The notes: generated by a model from the letters alone, not told the origin. A stretch of 64,000 nucleotides of DNA from Ignavibacteria bacterium UBA2360 (GCA_002344125.1 DDTQ01000011.1:822569-886568), one strand, 5' to 3'; positions 8,720 to 18,187 are shown, counted from the stretch's first letter. Translations and numbers: made by a program.

Positions 8720-9607
8720 ATGAATCTATTTTTTCAGATTGCGGAAAAAGTATTTGACTGGAATGAACTTATCAGAGTAATTCTGATATTACTTGCATGT
8801 TTTGCCGTGCCATATCTTTTTGTTTATTTATTTTCTTCAAAAAGTAAATATATGAAAGCAGTTAAAGCCTATAAGAACGGTGAATATGAAATTGCAGTGG
8901 ACTTTCTTGAAAAAATAAAACCTTCAAGTTCAATGTTCTTTCATTCAAGGCTATTTCTTTCTGCTATAGAATTAGAGCAGAACAAAACTGATAAAGCAAT
9001 ACAAATTTGCAGCGAGCTTATTAGGAATCATCCAGATAGATATGAGGCACATCAATTCTTGTCACAAATATATTTATCAATTAATGCTAATGAATTGAGC
9101 TTTGAATTTATTTATAAAGCACTTGAAATGAATCCTCCTAGAAAAGATAAATACGCTCTTTATGTGAATATGGGTATTGTTTTTGATAATCTGGGAGAAT
9201 ATGAAAAGGCAATACAATCTTATCGTAAGGCTACAGAACAGATTGATAATGATCACGTTGTTTATAATAACATAGGATATACATATTTGCTGCAAAGCAA
9301 ATTCAGTGAAGCAATTTCTTACCTTGATAAATCTATAAATTTGAATTCAAAATTTGCATATTCTTATAATAACCGTGGGTTTGCATTTGCAAATCTTGGC
9401 AACTTTGATAAAGCATTTGAAGATTTTAAAACATCACAGTTACTAGATCCATCAAACCCGCATCTGTATAAATTCAGGGGATTATCATATTTTAAATCTG
9501 GTAATTTTTCTGAAGCAAAAACCAATCTTGAGAAAGCACTCCAGATGGACCCCAAATTCTCTGATGAAATTTCCCCAATTCTTACCAAAATCAACAATAT
9601 TGAGTAA
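8720..9607 (+). CDS. Membrane-anchored TPR-repeat protein
   Basis: The 295-residue protein has an N-terminal membrane segment (VILILLACFAVPYLFVYLF, about residues 14-32) followed by six or seven tetratricopeptide repeats, for example YALYVNMGIVFDNLGEYEKA and FAYSYNNRGFAFANLGNFDKA. TPRs mediate protein contacts; no enzymatic domain is present. It starts 3 bases after the serine hydrolase and may form an operon with it. The partner is unknown. Confidence 0.8.
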   Translation: MNLFFQIAEKVFDWNELIRVILILLACFAVPYLFVYLFSSKSKYMKAVKAYKNGEYEIAVDFLEKIKPSSSMFFHSRLFLSAIELEQNKTDKAIQICSELIRNHPDRYEAHQFLSQIYLSINANELSFEFIYKALEMNPPRKDKYALYVNMGIVFDNLGEYEKAIQSYRKATEQIDNDHVVYNNIGYTYLLQSKFSEAISYLDKSINLNSKFAYSYNNRGFAFANLGNFDKAFEDFKTSQLLDPSNPHLYKFRGLSYFKSGNFSEAKTNLEKALQMDPKFSDEISPILTKINNIE

Positions 9608-9690
9608 AATACCGTAATTACAGTATATAACCATTTGTTTAAATATAATCTTTAGGTTATTTTGGTATAACGTATATAACTATACAGGTT

Positions 9691-10332
9691 ATGAAAAACA
9701 AAAGATTATTATTTATAGCGCTCATTTTTTCACTCAGTATCTATCTAACCGGGTGTTTTCCGGCATCAAGAACTGAAGAAGATTCCGAAGAAACCACTGA
9801 GACTACAACAGAGGAGAAAAAGGAAGAAGAAAAAGAGAAAGAAGTAACCGACGTTAGTGATGCAAGTGGCGCTAAAATAATGAGAATTGCTGCAAGCGAA
9901 CAGAATGTTGAATGGTACTCGCCTAGTGTTGATTCAACCTATCTCTATTGGCTCAACAATCAGTTGATTGTCCTCAATGGCTCAACTAAGTGTAATATCT
10001 ATGCGCTGAACGTATTGTATAAATCCGGCTTTAAGACTCCTAAACAAAACGCTTTATGCCGTGACCTGCATAACACAGATAACTTTACAGATATAATGCC
10101 TGTAGTTGGAATAAAAGATATTTCATCCATAAAAAAGGGTGATCTTATTGTATGGAAAGGTCACGTGATAATTTTTGAAGAAAAGGTACAATCAAAAAAA
10201 GATATTTACGTAAAAGCCTGGTGGGCAGGTACCAGTCAAAAAGATAACGGCGATAATATCCGTAATAACGTAATTTACGGCAAGTATAAAATAAGCGGTG
10301 ATTATGTGGTGAGAAGACCGGTGAAAAAGTGA
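9691..10332 (+). CDS. Lipoprotein with CHAP/NlpC-like Cys-His domain
   Basis: A lipobox LTGC ends the signal sequence at about residue 22, so this is a predicted lipoprotein. An acidic and Thr/Lys-rich linker (EEDSEETTETTTEEKKEEEK) follows. The C-terminal domain has KCNIYALNVLYKSG with Cys101 and KKGDLIVWKGHVIIFEE with His158. This is the spacing and context of the papain-like CHAP and NlpC/P60 cysteine peptidases, which cleave peptidoglycan. The peptidase role is an inference from these two motifs. It stands alone. Confidence 0.6.
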   Translation: MKNKRLLFIALIFSLSIYLTGCFPASRTEEDSEETTETTTEEKKEEEKEKEVTDVSDASGAKIMRIAASEQNVEWYSPSVDSTYLYWLNNQLIVLNGSTKCNIYALNVLYKSGFKTPKQNALCRDLHNTDNFTDIMPVVGIKDISSIKKGDLIVWKGHVIIFEEKVQSKKDIYVKAWWAGTSQKDNGDNIRNNVIYGKYKISGDYVVRRPVKK

Positions 10333-10358
10333 AACGTGAAACGTCAAATGTGAAACAA
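10329..10358. repeat. GTGAAACGT-type short repeat, copy 2
   Basis: It overlaps and follows the stop of the lipoprotein gene: GTGAAACGTGAAACGTCAAA, then TGTGAAAC. It closely matches the run at 6678-6709. Confidence 0.6.
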
Positions 10359-10381
10359 AGAAACTCATAATCTAAACTTCT

Positions 10382-11077
10382 TTAAAAGCTGCACTCAAGG
10401 CCAATGAGTCCAAAGCTTCTATCGTAATTAAAATCAGGTCCCTTAATTGAATTTATCAGGTTATAACCCAATTGAAATTTTATTTTCAGGAATTCTCCGC
10501 CCATTCTTATTTTGAAGGCGGGTTCAATTCCAATTGCCTGCGGCAATACCGGGTTTATGAACTCGTGGGATTCATACCTGGTAAAACTAAAATAACTTAA
10601 TCTTACCGAAATAATAAAATCAATAAATTCCTGCTGAAAGGAAATATTCTGTGTTACATAGAATCTATTGTAATCTGCGTTTTCATAACCCGGACCATTT
10701 GTCAAAAACTGATCTTCATAGGCTGAATTCGTTCTGCCATTGCCGTAGCCTCCGAATACTTCATAGAACATAGAATCAGATTGACTTATCCGTGTAAAAT
10801 ATCCAAGTCCCAGTGACCATGTTCTCTGGAAACGGGGCTCACTGCTTTTTCTATCCAGGTAAGAAATATCGCCAATTGCAGCGAAGTGTTTGTAAAACGA
10901 AAACCCAAGCTGAAGATTTGTACCACTGTTACCAATTGCAATGCCGCCTTTGAACTGGTTAGGTTCATTAAAAGCCGGCGCATTAATTTCATTTGGAATA
11001 TAAACAGTTGTGCATGATGAAAAGATCAGGATTAATAGTAAAAGAGTGTACAAGCTAAATATTATTTTCATAACCAT
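10382..11077 (-). CDS. Outer-membrane beta-barrel-like lipoprotein, unknown function
   Basis: The 231-residue protein has a signal sequence ending in a lipobox (FSSC). Alternating aromatic and glycine-rich strands follow (KGGIAIGNSGTNLQLGFSFY, SLGLGYFTRIS, IKFQLGYNLI), with a terminal SFGLIGLECSF. These are typical of small Bacteroidota outer-membrane barrels. There is no recognisable enzymatic motif. It is transcribed convergently with the CHAP-like lipoprotein gene. A second possible start is the ATG at 11071. Confidence 0.6.
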   Translation of the reverse strand: MVMKIIFSLYTLLLLILIFSSCTTVYIPNEINAPAFNEPNQFKGGIAIGNSGTNLQLGFSFYKHFAAIGDISYLDRKSSEPRFQRTWSLGLGYFTRISQSDSMFYEVFGGYGNGRTNSAYEDQFLTNGPGYENADYNRFYVTQNISFQQEFIDFIISVRLSYFSFTRYESHEFINPVLPQAIGIEPAFKIRMGGEFLKIKFQLGYNLINSIKGPDFNYDRSFGLIGLECSF

Positions 11078-11297
11078 TTAATTTATTTAAGGTGCAGCTA
11101 TTAAATATATACTCTACAAACATACATTTACTTTTTAGAAGATTAAATGAAAATATGGAATTAAAACGTGATATAAGCACTTATTTTTGCTTTCTTACTT
11201 CTGCTTTTTCACTGCTTTTTCTTCATTGTAACACTCTCAAATTTTCGGTAATTTCCGTATTATCAACACAAAACCTATGTTTTTTAAGGAGAAATTC

Positions 11298-12638
11298 GTG
11301 AAAAAACGCTATTATATTGATAAAATTGCAGATTACGTAGGCCAGGAAGTCATTATCCGCGGATGGCTTTATAATATCCGTACTTCAGGAAAATTAATGT
11401 TCCCTCAGCTTCGTGATGGTACTGGAATCATACAGGGAGTTGTATCTCAAAAAGAAGTCAGCGAAAGAGTTTGGGAAGATTTCAAAAAGCTTACACAGGA
11501 ATCATCACTCATAGTAACCGGAACGGTTGCAAAGCATCCTAAGAAGGAAGAGTATGAACTCCATGTGAAGGATATTGAAGTTATCCAGGTAGCCGAAGCG
11601 TACCCTATAACCCCAAAGGATCATGGAATAGAATTTCTTGCTGACCACAGGCATTTGTGGGTGCGCTCACAAAGGCAGACCGCAATAATAAAAGTTCGTG
11701 AAGAAATAATCAAAGCGTGCCGTGATTATATGTATGATAACGGCTTTACGCTTTTTGATTCACCCATATTTACCCCAAACGCCGCGGAAGGAACAACGAC
11801 TTTGTTTTCGTCAGATTATTTTGATCTGGGCAAAGCGTACCTCGCGCAGACGGGTCAATTATACGCCGAAGCGGGAGCAATGGCTCTTGGCAAGGTATAT
11901 GATTTCGGTCCAACTTTCCGCGCGGAAAAATCAAAAACCCGCAGGCACTTAACAGAGTTCTGGATGATTGAACCTGAAATGGCATTCTATGATATTTACG
12001 ATGATATGGATCTTATTGAGGATTTCATTGTATATATAGTAGAACGCGTAATTAAGAACAGAAGAAAAGAGCTTGATATACTTGAGCGTGATATTACAAA
12101 ACTCGAAGCGGTAAAAAAACCATTCCCAAGGATTACATATGATGAAGCCGTTGAGATCATAAATAAAAAGAATGTTCCGCTTATTCGCAAGAAAGCTGAT
12201 GGCGGCGAAGAAGAAATAAGACCATTCCCCTGGGGCGAAGATTTTGGCGCGCCGCATGAAGAGGCTGTTGTTGAAGATTACGACAGGCCCGTTATGGTTT
12301 ATAACTGGCCATCGGAAGCAAAGGCATTTTACATGAAGCGTGATCCTGAAAATCCGAAAGTCGTGCGAGGTGTAGATGTGCTTGCACCCGAAGGCTACGG
12401 CGAAATAGTTGGCGGCAGTGAGCGTGAAGATGATTTGCAGCTTCTTGAATCAAGAATTAAGGAACATAATCTGCCTATGGATGCGTTTCAATGGTATCTG
12501 GATCTCCGCCGATTCGGCAGTGTGCCGCACAGCGGCTTTGGTATGGGCATTGAGCGCGTTGTTTGCTGGCTCTGTAAGCTTGATCATGTAAGGGAATCAA
12601 TCCCTTTCCCAAGGCTGATGTACAGGAACAGACCGTAA
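11298..12638 (+). CDS. asnS: Asparaginyl-tRNA synthetase
   Basis: This class II synthetase charges tRNA-Asn. It has an N-terminal OB-fold anticodon domain (YVGQEVIIRGWLYNIRTSG), motif 2 (TFRAEKSKTRRHLTEFWMIEPE) and motif 3 (SGFGMGIERVVCWLC). The 446-residue length fits. The start is taken as GTG 11298 because AAGGAG at 11286-11291 is ideally placed; an in-frame ATG at 11277 would add seven residues and place the ribosome site inside the gene. A toxin-antitoxin pair follows 35 bases downstream. Confidence 0.96.
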   Translation: MKKRYYIDKIADYVGQEVIIRGWLYNIRTSGKLMFPQLRDGTGIIQGVVSQKEVSERVWEDFKKLTQESSLIVTGTVAKHPKKEEYELHVKDIEVIQVAEAYPITPKDHGIEFLADHRHLWVRSQRQTAIIKVREEIIKACRDYMYDNGFTLFDSPIFTPNAAEGTTTLFSSDYFDLGKAYLAQTGQLYAEAGAMALGKVYDFGPTFRAEKSKTRRHLTEFWMIEPEMAFYDIYDDMDLIEDFIVYIVERVIKNRRKELDILERDITKLEAVKKPFPRITYDEAVEIINKKNVPLIRKKADGGEEEIRPFPWGEDFGAPHEEAVVEDYDRPVMVYNWPSEAKAFYMKRDPENPKVVRGVDVLAPEGYGEIVGGSEREDDLQLLESRIKEHNLPMDAFQWYLDLRRFGSVPHSGFGMGIERVVCWLCKLDHVRESIPFPRLMYRNRP

Positions 12639-12673
12639 AACAAAATTTTTTTTGAATTTTTATTTTTGTAATT

Positions 12674-12922
12674 ATGACATTAACTTTAATAAAAAAAAAT
12701 TTTCACACTTTGATAGATAAAGTTGAAAATAAAGAGTTGCTAGATCAATTTTACAGAGCTTTGTTATTTTCTGCCTCCAGAAAAAAGGGGCAGATATGGA
12801 ATTCTTTAACTGAGGAACAAAAAAACAAGGTATTGAAAACTTTTAAGGAAAGTGAACAAACTAAAAATCTCGTAAGTCATGAAAAAGTTATGAAAAAGTA
12901 TTCTAAATGGCTTACAAAATAA
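12674..12922 (+). CDS. Putative antitoxin, TA module 1
   Basis: This small 82-residue protein is rich in Lys and Glu and overlaps a RelE/ParE-like toxin gene by 16 bases. It has the same order and the same overlap as the pair at 20875-21395, and both end in the same pattern (KYSKWLTK here, KNYPEWLKK there). Such antitoxins bind the toxin and usually repress their own operon. No standard DNA-binding motif is visible. The assignment comes from context. Confidence 0.7.
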   Translation: MTLTLIKKNFHTLIDKVENKELLDQFYRALLFSASRKKGQIWNSLTEEQKNKVLKTFKESEQTKNLVSHEKVMKKYSKWLTK

Positions 12923-13212
12923 TCTGGTCTAAAACAGCAGAAAAGGATTTTGACAAAATAGTAAATTATATTGTTAGTGAGTGGGGAAATAATATAGCTG
13001 CAGGTTTTACGGTTAAAGCCAATGAAATATTCAATTTATTGCAATATTATCCTGAAGCAGGCAGTGTTGAGCTGGAAGAGAAAAATATCAGAGGTTTTTT
13101 AGTAAGCAAACAAGTCCGATTGCTTTACAGGATAAAGGGAAAGAAAATAATCTTCCTTAATTTCTTTGATACACGTTCAAATCCGTCTAAAAAATTGAAA
13201 AGATTTAAATAA
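12907..13212 (+). CDS. RelE/ParE-family toxin, TA module 1
   Basis: The 101-residue basic protein has the family layout: N-terminal helix AEKDFDKIVNYIVSEWG, a central basic strand LVSKQVRLLYRIKGKKIIFLNF, and the end FFDTRSNPSK. RelE members cut mRNA at the ribosome and ParE members poison gyrase; the sequence does not decide between them. It shares the DTRSNPSK end with the second toxin in the window. Its stop codon abuts the ATG of the next gene, so readthrough transcription into the YacP-like gene is likely. Confidence 0.82.
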   Translation: MAYKIIWSKTAEKDFDKIVNYIVSEWGNNIAAGFTVKANEIFNLLQYYPEAGSVELEEKNIRGFLVSKQVRLLYRIKGKKIIFLNFFDTRSNPSKKLKRFK

Positions 13213-13704
13213 ATGGAAACCATAATTATCGACGCATATAACCTGATGCATAAAGTAACCGAGCTCAGAGTTCTGCTGGCTCAGTCGCAGGAAATTTGCG
13301 TTGATACAATGATCCAGAAACTGCGGAATCACTATCACGGCAGAAGCACAAAATGTATTCTTGTATTTGATGGCTTCGGACAGAACAAGCACGAAGGCAA
13401 TATAAGCGTTAAGTTTTCCAAAACGGGCGTGGGACCCGATTACGGTCACGCTGACGCATTAATAAAGCACCTTATTGAAAAATCCAGAAACCCTAAGCTG
13501 ATGAAAGTAGTCTCATCAGATAGAGAAGTTGTTATGTTTGCTAAGGAGTGCGGCTCCAGAATACTTTCTTCAGAAAGCTTTTGGGGTGAAGTTAAAGATA
13601 GAAGGATTGAAAGAAGCGAAGCTATCCGTGAATCAAGGGAAAAACCTGCTGTCGTAACAAGAGGTGAATTTGAATTTTTGCTAAAAGAATTTACAAAAAA
13701 ATAA
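13213..13704 (+). CDS. YacP-like NYN-domain (PIN-fold) ribonuclease
   Basis: The 163-residue cytosolic protein has the NYN/PIN start METIIIDAYNLMHK with an acidic residue at position 7. Further acidic positions lie in LVFDGFGQ, GHADALIKHLIE and VVSSDREVVMFAKECG, which is the YacP arrangement of metal-binding carboxylates. YacP (Rae1) in Bacillus cleaves mRNA on ribosomes; the same role here is inferred. The ATG follows the toxin stop directly, and the ABC ATPase starts 3 bases after its own stop. Confidence 0.82.
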   Translation: METIIIDAYNLMHKVTELRVLLAQSQEICVDTMIQKLRNHYHGRSTKCILVFDGFGQNKHEGNISVKFSKTGVGPDYGHADALIKHLIEKSRNPKLMKVVSSDREVVMFAKECGSRILSSESFWGEVKDRRIERSEAIRESREKPAVVTRGEFEFLLKEFTKK

Positions 13705-13707
13705 TAC

Positions 13708-14640
13708 ATGCACGTAATAGAAACCCAGAATCTGTACAAAGAGTACACGCAAAAGTTTTCAAAGCAGAAAGTTAACGCTTTGAATGACTTTACATTCAAT
13801 GTTGAGCAGGGCGAGATATTTGGTTTACTTGGGCCAAACGGGGCGGGAAAAACCACACTCATTAAAATTCTGCTGGCAATAACTTTTCCAACCAACGGTT
13901 CAGCGAAGCTGTTTGGCACCGATGTAAAAAGCCACAAAGCTAAAACCAAGGTAGGTTACCTCCCGGAAAATCATAAATTCCCAAGCTACTTAACGGGTGA
14001 ACAGGTACTTATGTATTACGGGCAGCTTTCCGGCATGAAAGCGGGCGCCGATATGAATAAACGCATTGATGAAATGCTGGGAATGATGAATCTGACCCAA
14101 TGGCGCAAAACCAAGATCAAAAAATACTCAAAGGGTATGATGCAGAAACTGGGACTCGCACAATCAATGTTAAGCGACCCCGATCTCATTTTCCTTGATG
14201 AACCCACAGATGGCGTCGATCCCATCGGCAGAAAAGAAATTCGCGATATACTTGCGCAGATAAAATCGAGAGGTAAGACAATATTCTTGAATTCACATTT
14301 ACTTTCCGAAGTTGAAATGATATGCGACCGTGTTGCGATTCTGAACAAAGGCGACCTGATAAAAGAAGGTAATGTGGATGACCTTACAAAAGCTGAAAAT
14401 ATTTTCGCTATCCATACTGTTGAACCAATAGCTATGGATGTAAAACAAAAAGTGCTTGCTGTTGACGGCAATGCCGGAATAGGCGAAAAAGAGGTTAACA
14501 CAGAAGCGGGAATTGAAAAGCTGAATAAAATTATAGATACGCTGCGAGGCAGCAACATAAGTATTCAGACTGTGAACCAGAAAACCAGTACTCTTGAGGA
14601 ATTATTTATTAATGTAATTAAAAAGGATAATACCAACTAA
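13708..14640 (+). CDS. ABC transporter ATP-binding protein
   Basis: The 310-residue ATPase has Walker A GLLGPNGAGKTTLIK, signature YSKGMMQKLGLAQ, Walker B LIFLDEPTDGVD and the switch histidine in FLNSHLLSE. The C-terminal about 80 residues form the extension common to exporter ATPases of the CcmA/NatA type. It pairs with the permease 9 bases downstream. The substrate is unknown; candidates are drug, lipid or ion export. Confidence 0.93.
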   Translation: MHVIETQNLYKEYTQKFSKQKVNALNDFTFNVEQGEIFGLLGPNGAGKTTLIKILLAITFPTNGSAKLFGTDVKSHKAKTKVGYLPENHKFPSYLTGEQVLMYYGQLSGMKAGADMNKRIDEMLGMMNLTQWRKTKIKKYSKGMMQKLGLAQSMLSDPDLIFLDEPTDGVDPIGRKEIRDILAQIKSRGKTIFLNSHLLSEVEMICDRVAILNKGDLIKEGNVDDLTKAENIFAIHTVEPIAMDVKQKVLAVDGNAGIGEKEVNTEAGIEKLNKIIDTLRGSNISIQTVNQKTSTLEELFINVIKKDNTN

Positions 14641-14649
14641 GGATAAATA

Positions 14650-15483
14650 ATGCTGACTATAATTAAAAATACTTTTCGTGAAGCGCTGGCAAAAAAGATC
14701 TTTATAGGTTATTATATTTTCTATGCCATCGTTATTCTTATTATGATATTCCTAGTGAATATGGATTCCGTTGAAGGGGTTATGAGTTTAACTGATTCCA
14801 AAATGCTGGTGCAGCAGGTCGAAACCGGATTTTTGACAATCTCATGGAACCTGATAATTTTCTTCTCGCTTATATCAACAGCTTCATTCATACCCTCTAT
14901 GCTCGAAAAAGGCACCATTGATCTTCTTATATCAAAGCCGATCTCAAGACCGATGATATTGATCTCAAAGTACTTGGGAGCTGTTTTATTTGTATTTATA
15001 AGTATGGTTTTTTTGCTTGGTTCAATTTGGTTAATACTTTCCCTTAAATCCGGTTTCTGGGATCCGACTTTCCTGTTTTCTATTGTTTGGATTACACTCG
15101 CGTTTGCCGTTATGTACAGCATTGTAGTAATTATCGGACTCACCACTCAAAGCACCGTTGTTGCTATTCTTGTTAACTTCTTCTTAATATTCGTACTCTG
15201 TCCGCTGCTTTCTGTCAGGGAAGCCGTTATTTTCAGTCTTGTAACAAACGAAACGGTCAAATTCATTTTTGATTTCTTATATTACCTGCTGCCAAAACCG
15301 GGTGAGTTCAGGGATATTACAACATCAATGATAAACGGTGATACTATCAATATGTGGAAGAGTTCTTCTAATGCCGAAACAGGTATATTTACGGTTTCAT
15401 GGCTATCGCCAATTAGCTCTGTGTTGTTTCTGCTGGTAACAATGGCTTATTCGGTTTACTACTTTGCAAAGAAAGATTATTAA
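14650..15483 (+). CDS. ABC-2 type transporter permease
   Basis: The 277-residue inner-membrane protein has about six hydrophobic segments (FIGYYIFYAIVILIMIFLV; LVNFFLIFVLCPLL; VLFLLVTMAYSVYYFA). The MLEKGTIDLLISKPISR loop is typical of NosY-like ABC-2 permeases. It forms a transporter with the preceding ATPase, separated by 9 bases. A lipoprotein gene follows 27 bases later and may be part of the unit. Confidence 0.88.
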   Translation: MLTIIKNTFREALAKKIFIGYYIFYAIVILIMIFLVNMDSVEGVMSLTDSKMLVQQVETGFLTISWNLIIFFSLISTASFIPSMLEKGTIDLLISKPISRPMILISKYLGAVLFVFISMVFLLGSIWLILSLKSGFWDPTFLFSIVWITLAFAVMYSIVVIIGLTTQSTVVAILVNFFLIFVLCPLLSVREAVIFSLVTNETVKFIFDFLYYLLPKPGEFRDITTSMINGDTINMWKSSSNAETGIFTVSWLSPISSVLFLLVTMAYSVYYFAKKDY

Positions 15484-15501
15484 TATAAATTTTTCAATTG
15501 G

Positions 15502-15590
15502 CAATTAACCATGAACAATAAAAAGCGGCTGTTTAGAAGTATTGCTTACCTTGTAATTATTGTTAATTGTTCATTGTTCATTGCTAATTG
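15502..15590 (+). repeat. Imperfect inverted repeat across the start codon of the 15511 gene
   Basis: CAATTAACCATGAACAAT (15502-15519) matches the reverse complement of ATTGTTCATTGCTAATTG (15573-15590) at 16 of 18 positions. The left arm contains the ATG, so pairing in mRNA would cover the start. The arms resemble low-complexity TTAATTGTTCATTG repeats, so it may be an inserted repeat that now encodes part of the signal peptide. Confidence 0.5.
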
Positions 15591-16602
15591 CGGAAAGAAG
15601 CTTGACCCCGACCCATTACCTCTCACAGTCAAACAGAATCTGGCACTGCTGCAAACTGACCCTCAGTTTGTGATGTATTTCAACTTCAAGAAAATGCGAG
15701 GTACAAAATTCTGGGAACAGTTCCTTTCAGATTCCGTTTTCAGCGCGGAGCGCAATTTTGGGGGTTTCCTAAGCCTTATAAACCAGGCGGCAGGCGTAAG
15801 TATATCCAACGGAATTGATGAAATGTATTTTTCCAATTCATGGATAGGTGATAACTCCATTGTTGTTAAAGGCACTTTTGACCGCAAGCGTGTGAACGAT
15901 TACGTTACTGCTGATACACTTTACACAAAGATAGATTACCCAAACGGAATTATAGTATACAAGCAGCTTGATGCAAATCTGAACTTTTACTTCAAAGATG
16001 ATTTTACAATGGTTGCCAGTAACTACCTGAAGCTGATTGAAAATACATTTGCAGTGACTGATACATCAAACACCGGACTGCTTACCAACACAAACCTTAT
16101 GAAAGAAATTGAAATGGTAAAGTATAAAGATAATCTCTGGATGATCTCAAATCAAAAGCTTTTTATCAGGGGAATATTCGAGAATTTTTCTGATATGAAT
16201 AAGAAGAAGCAGCCGGTTATGCCGGGCGGTGAAAGCAGTGATTCATTAAACCTAAGCGATACAGCCCAAACTGATGACACCCAAACTGATGAAACCGCTG
16301 AGTTGTTTTCAATCTATAAAAAAATAAATTCCGTGGCATTTTCAGTTAAAATGTCAGATGATATTGAGATAGTAATGCAGAATGAGTGTGAAGATGGAAA
16401 TTCCGCTACAGAGCTTAAGAACAGGATGGAAGCCGTAATTGCGCTTGCTAAACTTTCAACGACATTGAGCGGTAAAAAGCCGCCGCCCGCAATTAAACTG
16501 CTTGATAAAGTGGAAACAAATGTGTTTGATAAAACCGTAGTACTTGAGGCAATATTGAATGAAAATGATATTCGTGAGATTCGCCTTCAGAAGATCTTTT
16601 AA
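15511..16602 (+). CDS. Lipoprotein of unknown function
   Basis: The 363-residue protein begins with a signal sequence ending in a lipobox (FIANC), so it is probably anchored in a membrane facing the periplasm or outside. The body alternates short strands and helices; an acidic Ser/Thr/Gln-rich loop lies at about residues 240-265. I do not recognise the family. Proximity to the ABC transporter (27 bases) suggests a possible accessory lipoprotein. Part of its signal peptide is encoded by an inverted-repeat arm. Confidence 0.65.
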   Translation: MNNKKRLFRSIAYLVIIVNCSLFIANCGKKLDPDPLPLTVKQNLALLQTDPQFVMYFNFKKMRGTKFWEQFLSDSVFSAERNFGGFLSLINQAAGVSISNGIDEMYFSNSWIGDNSIVVKGTFDRKRVNDYVTADTLYTKIDYPNGIIVYKQLDANLNFYFKDDFTMVASNYLKLIENTFAVTDTSNTGLLTNTNLMKEIEMVKYKDNLWMISNQKLFIRGIFENFSDMNKKKQPVMPGGESSDSLNLSDTAQTDDTQTDETAELFSIYKKINSVAFSVKMSDDIEIVMQNECEDGNSATELKNRMEAVIALAKLSTTLSGKKPPPAIKLLDKVETNVFDKTVVLEAILNENDIREIRLQKIF

Positions 16603-16648
16603 GAATTTATTCTTTTAACTGCCTTTATGGCTAAATGATATATATAAA

Positions 16649-18187
16649 ATGATATCATCTGTAATTGGTTCAACAACGGTGGGCGTGAACGCGTTCAGGG
16701 TTACTATAGAAACGCATGTAGAAAAGAATCTGCCAAAAGTTATAATAGTAGGTTTGCCCGATAGCGCGGTTAAAGAATCCGCTGAGCGCGTAAGCGCGGC
16801 CATCAAGAATTCCGCGTTATATTTTCCCGTACAGAAAGTGACAGTAAATTTGGCTCCCGCAGATGTAAGGAAAGAAGGAAGCGGCTTTGACCTGCCGATA
16901 GCAATAGGAATTCTATGCGAAACCGAACAGGTTAAGCCCGATATGCTGGGAGATTATCTGTTTGCCGGAGAACTCTCTCTTGACGGGAAATTAAGACCCG
17001 TGAAGGGTATTCTTCCCATTGCGATCGAAGCAAGGAAACAGGGGTTAAAGGGAATGATAATTCCCGAAGAAAACGCACGCGAAGCCGCAATGGTTGAAGG
17101 CATTGATGTTTATCCAATGGGTTCTCTTATTGAAGTGGTAGAATTCCTTAACAATGGCGGCGGGTTAGAACCCTTCAGAGTTAACCTGGATGAAATTTTC
17201 AATGTTGATCAGAAAAGTATAGTTGATTTTGCGGATGTAAAAGGACAGATAGAAGTTAAGCGCGCACTTGAAGTTGCGGCCGCTGGCGGACATAATATTA
17301 TTATGGTTGGGCCTCCGGGTTCAGGTAAAACTATGCTGGCAAAACGCATTCCAACAATTTTGCCGCCAATGTCATTTGATGAAGCACTGGAAACAACCAA
17401 GATACATTCTGTTGCCGGATTGCTTCCTTCCAATACTGCGTTGGTTTCAATCAGACCCTACCGCTCTCCTCATCATACAATCAGCGATGTTGCGCTTGTT
17501 GGCGGGGGACCCGCGGCGAAGCCCGGTGAAATCTCATTTGCACACCACGGTGTACTTTTCCTTGATGAACTTCCTGAATTCAAAAAAAATGTGCTTGAAG
17601 TGATGCGTCAGCCGCTTGAAGATGGCCGCGTTACAATTTCCCGTTCAAAAATAACCGTGGATTACCCCTGTAATTTTATGCTCGCATCAGCAATGAATCC
17701 ATGTCCATGCGGCAATTTTGGCAATCCTAACCAGGATTGTAATTGCCCCCCGCAGCTTATCCAAAGATATATGTCAAAAATTTCGGGACCGCTGCTGGAT
17801 AGGATTGATATTCATATTCAGGTACAGGCTGTGAAATACAAAGAGCTTTCCAGCACTCAAACAGGTGAGCCTTCGGCAGATATCAGGGCGCGGGTAATTA
17901 AAGCCAGGGAGATTCAGCTGCTGCGTTTTAAGGATAAGAAGAATATATTTAGTAATGCCGATATGCAGTCTAAGGATATCCGTGAGTTCTGTAAAATTGA
18001 TAGCGCAAGCGAAGAGCTCATGAAAATGGCTATAACCAAACTGGGCTTATCAGCCCGTGCATATGACAGGATATTGAAAGTCGCCCGTACTATAGCTGAT
18101 CTATCCGGTGATGGGGATATATCATCTGCACATATCAGCGAAGCAATACAATACCGCTCGCTTGATAGAACAATGTGGATGGGGTAG
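16649..18187 (+). CDS. YifB/ComM family magnesium-chelatase-like AAA+ ATPase
   Basis: The 512-residue protein has the Lon-protease-like N-terminal domain (GLPDSAVKESAERVSAAIKN), then Walker A GPPGSGKTMLAKR (Lys about 227) and Walker B VLFLDELPEF. A zinc-like cluster NPCPCGNFGNPNQDCNCPP and the Mg-chelatase C-terminal domain (GLSARAYDRILKVARTIADL) follow. In ComM this is a hexameric branch-migration helicase that helps integrate DNA taken up by natural transformation. A similar role here follows from family membership. Confidence 0.93.
   Translation: MISSVIGSTTVGVNAFRVTIETHVEKNLPKVIIVGLPDSAVKESAERVSAAIKNSALYFPVQKVTVNLAPADVRKEGSGFDLPIAIGILCETEQVKPDMLGDYLFAGELSLDGKLRPVKGILPIAIEARKQGLKGMIIPEENAREAAMVEGIDVYPMGSLIEVVEFLNNGGGLEPFRVNLDEIFNVDQKSIVDFADVKGQIEVKRALEVAAAGGHNIIMVGPPGSGKTMLAKRIPTILPPMSFDEALETTKIHSVAGLLPSNTALVSIRPYRSPHHTISDVALVGGGPAAKPGEISFAHHGVLFLDELPEFKKNVLEVMRQPLEDGRVTISRSKITVDYPCNFMLASAMNPCPCGNFGNPNQDCNCPPQLIQRYMSKISGPLLDRIDIHIQVQAVKYKELSSTQTGEPSADIRARVIKAREIQLLRFKDKKNIFSNADMQSKDIREFCKIDSASEELMKMAITKLGLSARAYDRILKVARTIADLSGDGDISSAHISEAIQYRSLDRTMWMG

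Noticed and set aside
11949..12257. Antisense readings within asnS, and similar shadow readings in dnaK, yifB and drmA
   Set aside because: They follow from codon bias of the real genes and have no homology or ribosome sites.
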